Counted from the first letter of the stretch, positions 14,357 through 25,989 are shown. The stretch is 64,000 nucleotides of DNA from Echinostoma caproni (GCA_900618425.1 UZAN01039837.1:27979-91978); one strand, 5' to 3'. Translations and numbers: made by a program. The notes: a model not told the origin generated them from the sequence alone.

Positions 14357-14357
<1 letters not shown>
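11604..14357. other. No supportable gene
   Basis: Mixed AT-rich sequence with small open frames on both strands (longest 114 codons, minus, 13411-13755, and 108 codons, minus, 11888-12214). None has recognisable motifs or paired splice sites. A run of eight G lies near 13784. Confidence 0.5.
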
Positions 14358-14390
<33 letters not shown>

Positions 14391-14400
14391 CATATCTATA
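14358..14400. repeat. (TA)n/(ATAC)n microsatellite
   Basis: Alternating TA tract grading into ATACATAT repeats. Confidence 0.95.
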
Positions 14401-14645
14401 AGAAACGTTTTCGTTTTGGCTGTTGGATATTTTATCATAAGAATGTTAAGTGTGCCATTCTGTACAAACAACAAGATACATTTGTTACCAGAAAGCCCAG
14501 TGATCGATGCTTGCATCTCATTATATTCTTTTAGGTTCTCAACCCTATTATTGATTTTAGAATTTTGATACAGAGCATATGTGGTTCTTGTTCAAAATAA
14601 ATTATAATAATTCTGATTACTTTATTTAATAAAGAAGCCTTATTG

Positions 14646-14700
14646 ACTTCGCCTATGTAATAATAATAATAATATTTAATATTTATTCACTTCGCCTATG
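14646..14700. repeat. 12-base direct repeat flanking an AAT-rich insert
   Basis: ACTTCGCCTATG occurs at 14646-14657 and again at 14689-14700, enclosing 31 bases of (TAA)n-like sequence. It looks like a target-site duplication round a tiny insert or a slippage product. Confidence 0.8.
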
Positions 14701-15839
14701 GAAATCAGAAGCAAAGATGTACAGATCACATGGATTACGTTAAAGAGAAGGAAAAAGGGTTATGAATGATTCTTACTCCCAACAATAAATGTCATTTGAA
14801 TAATGAGACAGTATTGATCTCTCTAGGCGTTGTCTTAAGTGACCGTTGCATATTTTGCAAGCTGTTTTATGTTACCACACCATGATTCGGACCTCGAGAG
14901 GGGCTATGCAGTAACGGGGTAGGTGGATACACAAACGAGTCAAAGAAATAACATAGAGTCGCAGTGTTTTAGCATTTTGTATTTCCTTCAGAGCAACGAC
15001 TTGACGACAGCATATGCAATGATAAATGCTAAATAAACCATTATTGGCAAGTGATTGACCTGAATAGTATTGAATGCAACGGATGTCAATTATTTTAAGT
15101 GAAACTAAAAAGATTATCCATACAGAGAAGAATTAAATCTCTCTCTCTCTCTATTGAACAAATCCAATTTGAACAACCAGTGAGCACGGTTTCAATAACC
15201 ATTGCACAGAACCTTCCAGTTGCACCGTCCATCTATCGAATGGAATTGGGTGACGGCATAGAACGAAATTATCCACATCCGGAATGACTTCAGCAGTTAC
15301 ACGTTTCTGTGATTTTACCCCCCCCCCTCCCGGTTGATTCCATTTCCGTGTGATGAATTATAGCCCACGCTGACCTCATTGCACTCAGACCGCGGATGTC
15401 TGTGTGAGCCTCGGCCCTGTCGAGAGGATGACACAAGCAGTGTGTATGTGTAGTGGACGATAAATTTATCTCAAAATTTCAGGGCCGTTCTGCTGAATTT
15501 CGAATGACCAGTGGACATGAATACATTAATTGCGTGAAGAGGTGAAATTTCGTTGTCACAAATTTTGTTACATGCCGGTGAGTTAAATAAACTCTCACAG
15601 TCGGTACCTTTCAGTCCTTCTGAATTTCACAGAACTGTACAAACGTCCTAAGTATCGTGTGACTTAGGATTTTAAATGATAGTGTATAGAAAAACATCCT
15701 CTGTGCAAGTCTTAAGGTTTAACATTTAATTGTTCCTTTTATTTGTGTACAGCAGTAATAAAGTACAATAGACCGCAAGCCCATTTTCTTTCAGCTTTAG
15801 TGTGCAGTAGTGTGCAAGGCCGCCCTACATTCTATTGTA
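14701..15839. other. No gene; short simple repeats
   Basis: Contains a (CT)n run near 15138-15152 and a C-run near 15318-15327. Otherwise nothing recognisable. Confidence 0.5.
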
Positions 15840-16530
15840 AATCGTCTCTATGATTTCAGTCTTCAGTCTTCAGGCTTGAGGGCAGAGGGCAGGGTACCCG
15901 TATAAGCCCCATCACCACTGGGTCGAAGGTCCAATCACAAATATTCGTTCCTCCATAGCCATTTTAGATGCTCATCCAGACACCGTTCGAAAGTAGCGTC
16001 TGTTTTCTCTTCCACCACAATCACTGGAAGGGAATTCCAGAGTGTTGTTGACCTACGCGAAAGTCGGTAGACTAACGGAAGACCAATTGACTGAAGTTTC
16101 CGCAACGTGAGAGAGTGACCCCGCGTGCGGTGCTCTGTCCATAAAGGGAAGTACTGTTGCAGCTCCGGGCCCATATCACCTCTCAGGATCTTCTTCAGGC
16201 AGATGAGATCTCCCCTGAGGCGTCGATACGCAATTGGGAACAGACTAGTAGCCTGTAGGCGACCTTCATAGCTGGTCCCACGTAGTCTAACAACGAGTCT
16301 AGTGGCAGCACGTTGTACAGGCTCCAACTTAGCCAGTTTACCGGCCGTGCAGGGGTATGTCGCCGCACCACCGTACTCAAGTCTTGGTCTGACATGGGAA
16401 GCGTACAGCAGCCTGAAAGCGTCCGTTTCATTCGGAAATATCTTTGCCACTGTAAACAGACAGGACGAACCACAAATCATATCGAATTTCAGAAAACAAA
16501 AGTGTGATACATTACTGAAGGCCCACATAA
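15840..16530 (-). mobile_element. CR1/Jockey-like LINE, C-terminal part of reverse transcriptase and 3' end
   Basis: A 197-codon uninterrupted minus-strand frame (15938-16528) matches the region after the palm domain in CR1/Jockey-clade polymerases: YASHVRPRLEYGG, then LEPVQRAATRLVV, YRRLRGDLICLKKI, RGHSLTLRK and WNSLPVIVVE, in that order with normal spacing. The first 28 or so residues do not match, so the copy is probably truncated at about 16480, as usual for LINEs. After the stop comes a GC-richer tail and, at 15855-15874, a short TGAAGAC-type tandem (seen on the plus strand as TTCAGTC repeats). CR1 elements typically end in such short direct repeats. No stops in about 160 matched codons suggests a fairly recent insertion compared with the other relics here. 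It lacks the palm and endonuclease, so it is inactive. Confidence 0.88.
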
Positions 16531-18135
16531 AAGCCTATCAGATAATAAAAAAGTGATGTAAATAATACCCCGTACCTGGGTCCGAAACCCGGTAGCTTTT
16601 AGTTTGGAAAAAACTCTGTTTTGAAAACTACTTGGTCAGAAATGTCGGATTCAGCTTGGAAAACAAATTCTTACCCTGGAAATTTTTAGAATCACTTTAA
16701 AGCTGTTTTCACTATCTCTTTGCCCAGTGTGTTTCCGCTCTATCTGTGTGCCCCCGAGCTCGACCACCAATTGTGTCGATAGACTGTCAATGTTGACGGG
16801 AACCCACGAGTTTGAAATCGCTGTCGACTGCTTCCTAGCTATCCAATTTATCCTTCATTTGTCCTATACACAACAAAATTCGCCATGAATTTTAAACTGT
16901 TCAGGCGCGCCGAATCTATCCCGGCACGAGAGTTGGCAGTCCAGTGCACCAGCTATGTGGACCCTTAGCTGATCCTTTCGGTTTAGTGTACCAAAATAAA
17001 TCTAACAGATGCATATTTTTACTACAGCACAATAGGACCCTTCTGAGAAATCGTGCATCAACAAATTAATCATTTTGGACAAATTATGATTCTAACCAGG
17101 TGGGCAAGCAATGAGTATGCTGTCAACAGGTAATAACGTCTTATCAATGTGCAGCAATTTACATAGAGCCAAGCTGAATGGTCCAAGTGCTTAGTGCGTT
17201 GGATGTCCGGCAACTCTTGTGTGCACATCTGCATCCCGGTGGATTCAGGTACTGTTGATAATTTCTAACACTAACGGGAGAGAGCTGAACCATTTATCAC
17301 GTAAAGCGTCGGGGATTTTTGCGTTCTTCAGTAGGTCAACAACGTAAGAAAACAACAGATTCTGCTTACTCTTTCTTTGATTTAAATTTTCGATATCCAA
17401 TGTATTTCTTTGCTCATCAGACGTCACGCATCTTGGAAACAACTGAACTCCTTCACATATCTTCCGTTCTAGTACTTTGTATTGCTTAGCCCTCTACAAA
17501 CATTAAGATCAAAAATCAAAGCACTCCAAACAGGTGTTCACTTGACGCGTTTGGCACTTTTACCTTCTTATACAGTTTCCAAAGGCAAAGAGATAGGTTA
17601 GAGCAATTGGAGTTCTGATAAGCCACGGCTGCGAAACATGCAGTTTGAACAGAGACCGCGTCTTACATCCCTCACCGAACGGGACGCAGAAACACCAATA
17701 CGGAGGAAGAGTTTGCTGAAAAATGATAAACACTAGGTGTAAATTTGTCAGGAATAAGTTGTTCTTGATCAAGTGAAATCTATTACCGTTTTGATTGTAT
17801 CCAAGGGAATAAAACAATTAAAATCCAATTGACGGTCGTTTGCCAATAAAATAATGTGCATTTATTAGTGAAGTACATATCAGGAGCCTCCAAGGAGAGA
17901 AACATGAAGAAACTGACTTCACAGAGGTGAATATTCATTGGTGATTGAAATAGTTGTACTCTCTGTTACTAGTCTTTTTGGTTTACAGGCAACAAACCCC
18001 AAGTCAAATGTGTGATTCTCACAGTCTAAATTCACTGTACGGACACGATTTGTTTTTCCCGATTGTTTCTGGCATTATCTTATTGATTGGTCGCTTGCTT
18101 TTGAGTCAGCATACGCTGCCACCGTATGTGTTCAC
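16531..18135. other. No supportable gene
   Basis: AT-rich sequence. An acceptor-like GTTTACAG ends at 17988 and is followed by a 50-codon open frame to 18139, which overlaps the candidate exon starting at 18136. I could not choose between them. Confidence 0.4.
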
Positions 18136-18622
18136 ATGAACAAGACTGAGTACAGGACACAGATTGTTATTCAGCTATTTTTTTCTTGTACGAGGCTGTG
18201 TACGGCAAATTTTTACCTACGAAATGACGGATTGATGCAATTTTCTCCTTGGGTATGTTACGATACCTTCGACCTTCTTCCATGGAAGAATAGTAGACGC
18301 ATATCGAAACCTGTGTGAAGGAACTTCGAAGGCTCTTGTATCACATACGGTTATTTTAACAGTTCATGGTTAGCACGAAATTATTTCACCTGTTTTTTTT
18401 CAGCGTTTGTTTATCCCATTCTTCCTTATTATTTCTCTGTCATTTACTCGATATTCTCAAGAAAGATTGCAAAACCTTTTCACCGCGACCGCCAATCTTC
18501 GGTCGTCTATTTGTTCATCGCCTTTGGATGAACTTGTGTGTGAACCACACCTGTTCGCATGTGAAGTGTTTACTCAGAACATCGTTTCTGATCCCATTCA
18601 TCCGTTATATGACCATCTCTAA
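18136..18622 (+). CDS. Candidate two-exon gene of unknown function
   Basis: Exon 1 from an ATG at 18136 to 18252 (39 codons, ending FSPW) is followed by a consensus donor GTATGT. The intron of 151 bases ends in a strong polypyrimidine tract and CAG at 18403. Exon 2, 18404-18622, continues in the same phase (phase 0) for 72 codons and ends in TAA. Exon 2 begins hydrophobic (FIPFFLIISLSF) and then has a mixed, protein-like composition (SQERLQNLFTATANLRSS). The combined product would be 111 residues, possibly with one membrane segment near the middle. No known family is recognised. Splice signals and phase agree, but the peptide is short and both exons could be chance. The ATG might instead lie in an upstream exon. 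Confidence 0.28.
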
Positions 18623-19585
18623 CTAAGTGTCACTCTCAAACTTCACCATGTTCCGAACATAAGTTTTTAATCCACCTCTCCTCACCCCACCCAACTGCAG
18701 TACCACCATCACAATCGGACTGTGATCTGTCTTAGCTGAATCCTTTAAACACGGGTGTACGTGTATATTGTTTTTCTTAGAAAATTCTCAAAATTTATTT
18801 GTAAAAGATGTGTATTTCCTGGTTCACGATGACTAGATGACTAGTAGTCGAATGGTAAAATGCAGACATTTATCTAAAAATCATCCAAAGTAGTACTATT
18901 ATGGTGAGTGGAATATGGCCTTTTTAAATAAAACCCTATCCAGGCAGAGAAAATGAGTCTAAGTTGACCCCAAGTTGACATCAATAAGAAAGCTCTCAAC
19001 AGGCATCGTATTCCTTCTATACGAACTTGACTCTGTATGTCGGTCATACAGGTTGAAAGTTCACTTTTGGCATGGCTCACTATTGTTCGTTGCTAATTTC
19101 ATTTGGGATTACTAGCCCATAACTAGGTGGCTACTCTGAATATTGGAATTCTGCCTGACCGTAACGAGATGTCTGTACGGGCGAGATCCACATAACGTAT
19201 GTTTCAATGTAGTAGACCGCGCAGACAAACAAGTGCAGTTCCGAGAATGCCTTTGATACAAGTCAGAAATTCATACGGATACAATGAAAAACAGTCTGAC
19301 TGTACAGCTTTTGAAAGGGATAATTGTGGATTCAGAAAGTATAGTTTTATCGGGATTCAATGGGATATGAAGAATATTAGTTAACCAAAATGAAATACAC
19401 TCCACATTTCATCTGAAACATGTTTGCTCATCCCGTGAACATGTTGGCTTTATTTATGCAAAAATAAATGCCTATTGTCGCACACGTGGTATAGGAGTTG
19501 ACCGAATAATATCCGAAAATGTGAAATGGATCACTGTATGTGTGTTGCTCATCATTTGATCTGTTTTTATTCTCCGGGAATCTGC
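18623..19585. other. No supportable gene
   Basis: AT-rich sequence with no recognised element between the candidate exon and the assembly gap. Confidence 0.5.
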
Positions 19586-20038
19586 AGTTGGTTATGAGAC
19601 CCACTTCCGACGGATCGGTGTTACTATCGGTGTTACTAATNNNNNNNNNNNNNNNNNNNNNNNNNNNNNNNNNNNNNNNNNNNNNNNNNNNNNNNNNNNN
19701 NNNNNNNNNNNNNNNNNNNNNNNNNNNNNNNNNNNNNNNNNNNNNNNNNNNNNNNNNNNNNNNNNNNNNNNNNNNNNNNNNNNNNNNNNNNNNNNNNNNN
19801 NNNNNNNNNNNNNNNNNNNNNNNNNNNNNNNNNNNNNNNNNNNNNNNNNNNNNNNNNNNNNNNNNNNNNNNNNNNNNNNNNNNNNNNNNNNNNNNNNNNN
19901 NNNNNNNNNNNNNNNNNNNNNNNNNNNNNNNNNNNNNNNNNNNNNNNNNNNNNNNNNNNNNNNNNNNNNNNNNNNNNNNNNNNAGTTGGTTATGAGACCC
20001 ACTTCCGACGGATCGGTGTTACTATCGGTGTTACTAAT
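19586..20038. other. Assembly gap with duplicated flanks
   Basis: A run of 343 N (19641-19983) is bounded by two identical 55-base copies, 19586-19640 and 19984-20038 (both start AGTTGGTTATGAGACCC). The duplicated ends suggest two contigs overlapping by 55 bases that were scaffolded with a gap instead of merged, or a tandem repeat too long to span. The copies contain an internal short repeat (CGGTGTTACTAT then CGGTGTTACTAA). Confidence 0.95.
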
Positions 20039-20524
20039 GTGTGTGTTAAAGCAGGGGAGGATTCGTGGACCTAGCGGAGATGAAGAGCTTGTATCAGATT
20101 TATTTAGGAAATTTCTTCCGTTTCAATTCTTTTCATATAAATTATTTTTGCATTGGCTTCATCTAACATACGTGGAACGGTTCAGGGAGGCTAAATAAAT
20201 GATATTGAGTGCTTCATTTGGTTGATAGCATGATCATTGTTTGCCAAATGATCTCAGGCAGCATACGCGTTGTTCCTTCATGCCTATTACTAACTCCCGC
20301 ATTTCACAACCAACCTAGAGTGAGTGCTACCCAAACACATAGGATCCGAGAAATAATCATTAAAGAGGTCAATATCGGTGGTTTATCTTTATTCCCGTAT
20401 GCATAGTATCAGAGAGCCTTTAAAAAAACAGCGTAGGTGAGCAGAGCTAAATATCTTCTTAGAAGAGTTTCAACAGTATATTCATTCTAAAAGAAACTCA
20501 TTGAACAGTTCTTACTTTACAACT

Positions 20525-20700
20525 ATGTCTGTGGGCGTCGCTGGTATTTGTTCGTCTGTTTCACCTAAAAAGCGATCTGCAAAGTCACCGTGTCTTGCAC
20601 CATCTCTTGTGAGTAGATTTTCTCAGCTAGTACTCAAGTCCGTTTGTGCAATTACTGCGTTATTTACATTTCAGGCGATGAAACTCGAACGCAAAATCTG
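20525..20700 (+). CDS. Candidate start exon and microexon, unknown protein
   Basis: An ATG at 20525 opens 28 codons (MSVGVAG..., then SPKKRSAKSP, a basic Ser/Lys-rich stretch) ending at 20608, followed by a strong donor GTGAGTAG. A 66-base putative intron ends in TTTACATTTCAG at 20674. The next exon would be 20675-20700 (26 bases, starting GCGATGAAACTC) before GTAAAA, or it reads through to a stop after nine codons. Very short introns and microexons are known at the 5' ends of flatworm genes. I do not recognise a family and cannot find the following exon; the next acceptor (20814) leads straight into a SINE and gives a stop. Confidence 0.22.
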
Positions 20701-20814
20701 GTAAAACTGTGGAACGCACAATACATTCTAATTTGTGTTTCAATTCTGTAAATACATTGTAGCATTGTTTGTTGAATTGTGATTCTGACCAATTAGAACT
20801 GATTGTCTTTCAGA

Positions 20815-21010
20815 TTTCGACTTCACGCACATTCCTTAGCTCTTCCAGCCAACCATACAATCAGAAGCACCAGGTTTAAGTTTCGTGCAAATTAGAGCTC
20901 AGTAGTTGTTCATATCCTCCGTCCCATCTGAAACTTTAACATCAGACCCATCGCATGAAAGACGTGTGTTTTAACACTGTACCAAGCATCTCATGCCAGG
21001 GCTGATTCAT
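20815..21010 (-). mobile_element. tRNA-derived SINE, family 4, degenerate copy
   Basis: Minus-strand copy related to the units at 33541-33775 and 33925-34105. Shared landmarks include CATGCGATGGGTC, GATGGGACGGAGGATATG, TACTGAGCTCTAAT and the tail ending near GGAATGTGCGTGAAGTC. The B-box region is eroded here. Confidence 0.7.
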
Positions 21011-21739
21011 ATTACTAGTTCATGTTTGTCCAAGGGTCTTCTTCAGAGATATTCCGTTCGTTCATTAGTTCATCTTAAGGGCCAAAGCCCTTAAGATTCT
21101 TAACAATGAAAATCAATTATCCCACACAATTAATCCCATACACTGAATTAAATGTAAACTGTGATTCCTTGCTGTTTGGTGAGCTTGTAGATGAGGATGA
21201 TGGAATCAAACTCCTCTTCCAGATGACTTACGAACACCACAATTCAACAAACAACTCTCATTTACTCACACCTCAAGTAGATAAACTGAGAAGCATCTAC
21301 AGGCACGTCTAGCATGTATATACGCCATGTTACAAACGAACTTTATTGAAAGATATACTTGAACGGTTCGATCCCCTATTTTTTTAAAAAAACTGCCCTA
21401 GATATCTACCCTAATCACCGAAAAGCTGCTTTGTTCCTGTGGATATTCGTAAATTTTAGTGCAAACGGCTGATATTTGTGTTGTTTACTGCCAAACTAAT
21501 TCCTTTCTTAGTTTATGGTGTACACTCTGAGCGCCTGACTTTTTAATACCCTACAAAACCAACATTTTCCGAGAGTTGAATGCAAATTCCGTCGAAAAGT
21601 TAGCCTAAAGGATGTATGCTTTTGTTGTCAACAGGATGTTTTTAAAAGGCTTACATTCACTAGGCCTAAGCTGTTGTTGACTTTGTTGAAATAAATCGCA
21701 ACAGAAATTTTTGTTTCAAAACATTCTTTCTGGTTGCAG
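21011..21739. other. No firm feature
   Basis: Contains a 68-codon open frame at 21106-21312 (+), acidic in its middle (ELVDEDDG), with a donor-like GTGAGC inside it at 21179. Unassigned. Confidence 0.3.
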
Positions 21740-21973
21740 AATGACCTTGAAACGTATCTCGCTATCCGGGATTCCTCGTGCATGTATCCCACAAGAGAAC
21801 CGTTAATCCTGGAAATTAAAAGTATTGATTTAACGTTGCTGGTGAACTTTTTTAACATTTCTGAAACTATGTTATGTGGTTTCGAAAACATACGTGGTTG
21901 GCTCAATTTTGAACAGATGTTCCTATATTTGACCGCGCGTGATTTGAGCACCAGAATCCCCGAGGGTCTTTGA
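21740..21973 (+). CDS. Candidate terminal exon, unknown protein
   Basis: Follows an acceptor-like TTTCTGGTTGCAG and stays open for 77 codons to a TGA (NDLETYLAIRDSS..., ending RIPEGL). The composition is protein-like, with a Leu-rich stretch (IKSIDLTLLVNFFNISE). No family is recognised. A 128-codon minus-strand frame (21628-22014) covers the same DNA, so the coding strand is not certain. Confidence 0.25.
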   Translation, partial: NDLETYLAIRDSSCMYPTREPLILEIKSIDLTLLVNFFNISETMLCGFENIRGWLNFEQMFLYLTARDLSTRIPEGL

Positions 21974-22959
21974 AGGTACATGTAAACGTAATGAATGAGA
22001 AAAACCTGATTCAATTCATTTATCGTTAATTGATATTTTCATGAAGAAACAACTTATAGATACACGATGATGAATCTACAGAGAACCTGATTGATTGATT
22101 AAAGCTGAATTAGTAATGATGAGAGAGGCTAGCAAACAGAGCAAGCGAATATGACAAGCCTAGTGATAGTCGTGGTGAGAGAGTGAAAACGAAGGTCATA
22201 CTTTGCCCATTTGACCTTTGTCTGCTCTTCCCCACCACGAATATTACTAGTCTTTTAATTTTCGCTTCCTCTGTTTGCTTGCCTCTCATCATCCTCATCG
22301 TCAGATACCTGTTCTATGATCACCTTATATATGAAAACGTCTGATGTGATATATAGGAAAGAAGTTTCTTCCCGATTACCGTTTTCAACACTGTCTATTT
22401 TACGATTTGAAATCTCTAATTATTAAAGCAGTTCAACTGCTTCGTGGCTCTGGTGTGACTGGAGATCACCCTTCTCATAACCCCATGACCCTTTAGATTT
22501 AACCTGTCACCCAAAACAGTGATGGTTAACCTTGTCTCGATTCTAACCCTCATTAGTCTCATGCCTAGTCCCATCCACACAACATTCCTTTTCTTGTTAA
22601 ACCGCATATTTACCAATCAAATCCTCATAAACGTCAAAAGTTATGCAAGTGTGAGATGCCTGTTACCTACCTATATACAAGCAACCCATTGAAAACGATC
22701 TTGTTCACTACTTCGTTTTTTTCTCAAATGTAGCTATGGGAATCTTCAGCAAATGTGAATTTATTTGAACCGATGATCACTACGTTTCCGACGGAACGAA
22801 TGTAGTGCAATAGCAATATCTTGCCTATTTATCAAATTTGTTACGTTCATTGGTTCTTACTTCACCATGACACGCAGTAAGAGGCTTAGAACGTGGGAAA
22901 ATCTTCTGACAGATAAATTCATCATTTTACGAGAAAGCTGAACACTATGTGAAATATTT
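21974..22959. other. No supportable gene
   Basis: AT-rich sequence with small frames only. Confidence 0.5.
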
Positions 22960-23170
22960 TGAGTAAACACAAAACACAGCCCATCTTTACCGGCGTGTTG
23001 TATGTCAAGGACCTCGCTCATCTCATCACCAGCCTTCGGGGTCATTACTCGATTGAAAACATTGACCATCTAACTACTTGTTCCAAGTGATTAACGGAGG
23101 ATTTGATTGAATTTCAAATGGTAATTCGTCATGTATATAGATAGCAAATGAAGCGTGAACTGAAAAGCTC
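22960..23170 (-). mobile_element. Hammerhead SINE (family 1), locus A, minus-strand unit
   Basis: On the minus strand this runs from the post-ribozyme tail (TTCAGTTCACGCTTCATTTG) through AATCAAATCCTCC to the spacer with GTTTTCAATCGAGTAATGAC and AAAGATGGGCTGTG. The tRNA-like head and hammerhead are not present in this unit. It abuts an opposite-strand unit at 23171. Confidence 0.8.
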
Positions 23171-23440
23171 CCAAAGATGGGTTGTACCGCATCGCATAAA
23201 TAGAAAATGAAAAACGGTCTACCCGGTGGCCCAGTGAGTAGCATGCTTAAGTTCTGCCTAAGAGGTCCCGGGTTCGATCCCCATTTGGGTCGATGGATTC
23301 GCACTGTACTGATGAGACCCAACTAGGTCGGACTAACTGTCCAGTGATTCTTAGTTGTTCACTTTACGCTTCATTTCCTATACGCATGACGAATTTCCCC
23401 TTTGAAATTGAACCACATCCTCGGTTACTCACTTGAACTA
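23171..23440 (+). mobile_element. Hammerhead SINE (family 1), locus A, plus-strand unit
   Basis: Order: spacer from CCAAAGATGGGTTG; a tRNA-like head with an A-box-like TGGCCCAGTGAGTAG near 23227 and a perfect B box GGTTCGATCC near 23271; a hammerhead core at 23302-23346; then the tail with CTTTACGCTTCATTTCC and GACGAATTTCCC, ending near 23440. The RNA polymerase III boxes suggest an internal promoter inherited from a tRNA. No protein is encoded. Confidence 0.85.
23302..23346 (+). ncRNA. Hammerhead ribozyme core, degenerate
   Basis: Stem I CACTG (23302-23306) pairs with CAGTG (23342-23346). CTGATGA lies at 23309-23315. Stem II is GACC/GGTC (23316-23319 and 23326-23329) round CAACTA. The cleavage triplet GTC is at 23339-23341. 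The essential GAAA is changed to GGAC at 23330-23333, and two extra bases (TA) precede CTGATGA, so cleavage is unlikely. Confidence 0.75.
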
Positions 23441-25778
23441 TAAAGCAGTTTAGGTCAAATGGGAGGATATCCCGAAAAACGTTTTCATCATTTGGTCAAC
23501 ATTTAGGGCAGAGATTTGAGAGCACACTGGCTGGTCAGGTGGGTAACGCGTGAAGAAGATGTACAAACACAGGAAGCTGCGAGCAATAGTTAGTGTTGTA
23601 CGGATACCATGGTAATCGGAAAAGTTTTGTCAGCTGAATCGAAATACCACTCAAAGATATTGATACAAATACTGGGCTGAGGACACCTCAAATCCAAATT
23701 AGACATTGTACTGACTTGTAATGAATCAAACTAATCGGATGTTCTGGTTTGTAGTGAATGAGCACAATGCCGAAAAACGCCCGAAGCCCACATCCAAGTG
23801 GTTGAGTTGTACTTGCTCAATCAGTACACAAACTGCTGAGTAAATCATCGGATCACCTCTTCTAAGAATTCATCGAAATGATCAACTGCTTCACAAACCC
23901 TATTACTCTTAAACCAATCCCCACTAACCGGATTATAAAAACCTGACCCGGATAAGATATTAGAAAGTTTGCTCATCCTCTTTATACCCGATATAGTTAA
24001 ACACATCTTGATTTTGGTCACCAGTTCACGACTTCTTTGCCCTGAACACGAGAAAATACGCTATGTAAATGGATCACATCATCAATTACCATTAGGTTAG
24101 GTACTACGATTTATTTATGAGTAGTACGTAAAAGGTTTCTCTCAACGGTGAAAAACAAATAAAACCTGTTGGAGCGGAAGTGGTAAACTGTGCCTAAAAT
24201 ATTAGTTCTTAGAAACGTTCTCCTTGAACCCTCTCGTCCCTGAATGACCAAGACTTACGCAAATCACAGATCTCACCTCTTACGCATAGTGTAAAACTGG
24301 TTCAAGGTCCTCCGTTTGCTGGACGTCTTAGAATGTTTCTTCCTCGTTGTTCTAATTTTCAACGTTTGGCTCATGCACACTTTCACGTAGCACACTCACA
24401 AGACTAAAAGTAAACAATAAATGACCCAAAAAGGAAAATGTGCATGCAGTGTGGAACGCTCTGAAGTGGAGCAAAACGCAGTCGAAACGGGACAGTATGA
24501 AATAGGAATCCAGCAACTCAAAGTTGATGGGGAACAGCTTTAGGACAATCAATTTTGATAGACTCCCATGCAGAAAAAGATACTTGGCAAAGTCTAAAGA
24601 AGATTTATCAGAGCAGCATTCATCAAGATTACACAGCCCTGAAGATCAACTCTTCCCTTATTCATTATGTACTCCAAATGACACGGATATCAAAAGACGA
24701 GGTCACCTGAGGTCCGCTCAGAAATGAACTGAGCATTTAGATCCGTGAAATAGCAGTGGCTTAGAATGATGAGAATGTCCTATTCCGAAATAAAACCAGA
24801 TTCAACATGGTCAACCTGGATGGTTTGATAGGTTACTGGTGTAATTCACTGAAAGAAAACCTGATTATTTATCAGCTTTGTTTTAAAATATTCTTCGTTG
24901 CGCTGTGTGAAAACCCATTAAAGCAGCTGAAGGAGGTATTTTGATCGTACTAAAAAGGAAAAATGCAAATGAAACATTGTACGAAATATTTAACAACTAT
25001 TTTCTCCACAACTTCCACGAAGTAATAACTTCACCGTTCAACAAAACGAGACACACATTCACACCGCACACCTTACGATAAGTTGGGTTTTAACGCAACG
25101 ATCTCCAACTGTTTTGATTCGCATTCACTGAAAAATATTTTGGGATTCTTGATTAGTAGCGTATTGAACGAATACAGGACTTTCAATAACTAGGGCAAAC
25201 TGGAGACAGTCACTACTTAAAAATGGACGTCGTTAGAAGTAGGACTCTGGTAGTCTTTCACCAATAGTATACCGAGACTGTGCATGTGACCACTGGATTT
25301 ACTGATTTGTGCCTAACTACCCTTTTCGGTCGATTACAAAGATATTTCTCATCTTCTTGATGTGCAGTATTTACAGTTTCGCATCATTCAACAACGTTCC
25401 ACATTTAAACATAGCGCATACAACGGGGCGAAAATACATTGGGGAAACATGGGAAACGGCAGTGGTCTTAAAAGCTTTTCGCACATTAGCATCCACATCA
25501 TTCACACTTGAATTGATTTCGTTGCATGCGTTTGTGATTGCTTGTTGTGAGCGTGAGAGCACTAGGTAGTAGGTCTTTCAAAAGGCAACACATAATTGGA
25601 ACAAAATAATTTATGCATCAAAGACATTTCATTTTGTTTTATTTCATTTAACCAATCTAGTGTAACAAAAAAGCAGACGTTTATTTTGCAAAGGTGTGCC
25701 ACAAAAATGCATTTGTATATTCTACGATCCCAATAAGACCCAATTCATGTTGTTCCTCCATGCCGCTTGCCTAAATAC
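23441..25778. other. No supportable gene
   Basis: AT-rich sequence. An 86-codon frame at 25309-25569 (+) begins with a hydrophobic stretch but has no further support. Confidence 0.5.
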
Positions 25779-25975
25779 AGGTATTGATCAAACTTGTATA
25801 AAATGACTCTTATTTTGGGAATGCAGTTAAGTTTCCATTGTCATACGTGTATCTCGATAGCTACGGGTGAAGCGAATTTATTCCAAACTTTATCTCCCAA
25901 AACAATGTCTGTAATTTTCTTTTATCACCAGCTGAATTGACACAACCTTGAGTGTCGCAATAAAATAACGATGGC
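25779..25975 (+). repeat. Diverged direct repeat, copy 1
   Basis: Shares ATACAGGTATTGATCAAACT and then a collinear series of landmarks (GGGTGAAG...TTTATTC..AACTTTA, AATTTTCTTT-like, TGTCGCAATAAAAT) with 28062-28260. Unknown repeat family. Confidence 0.7.
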
Positions 25976-25989
25976 GATGAATCACGTTA

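Noticed and set aside
19540..20002. Open frames of 136-151 codons
   Set aside because: They run through the N gap and carry almost no real sequence.
22857..23069. 70-codon frame similar to one at 55182-55451
   Set aside because: The shared reading comes from the SINE spacer. The locus C copy has stops in the same frame, so coding selection is not indicated.
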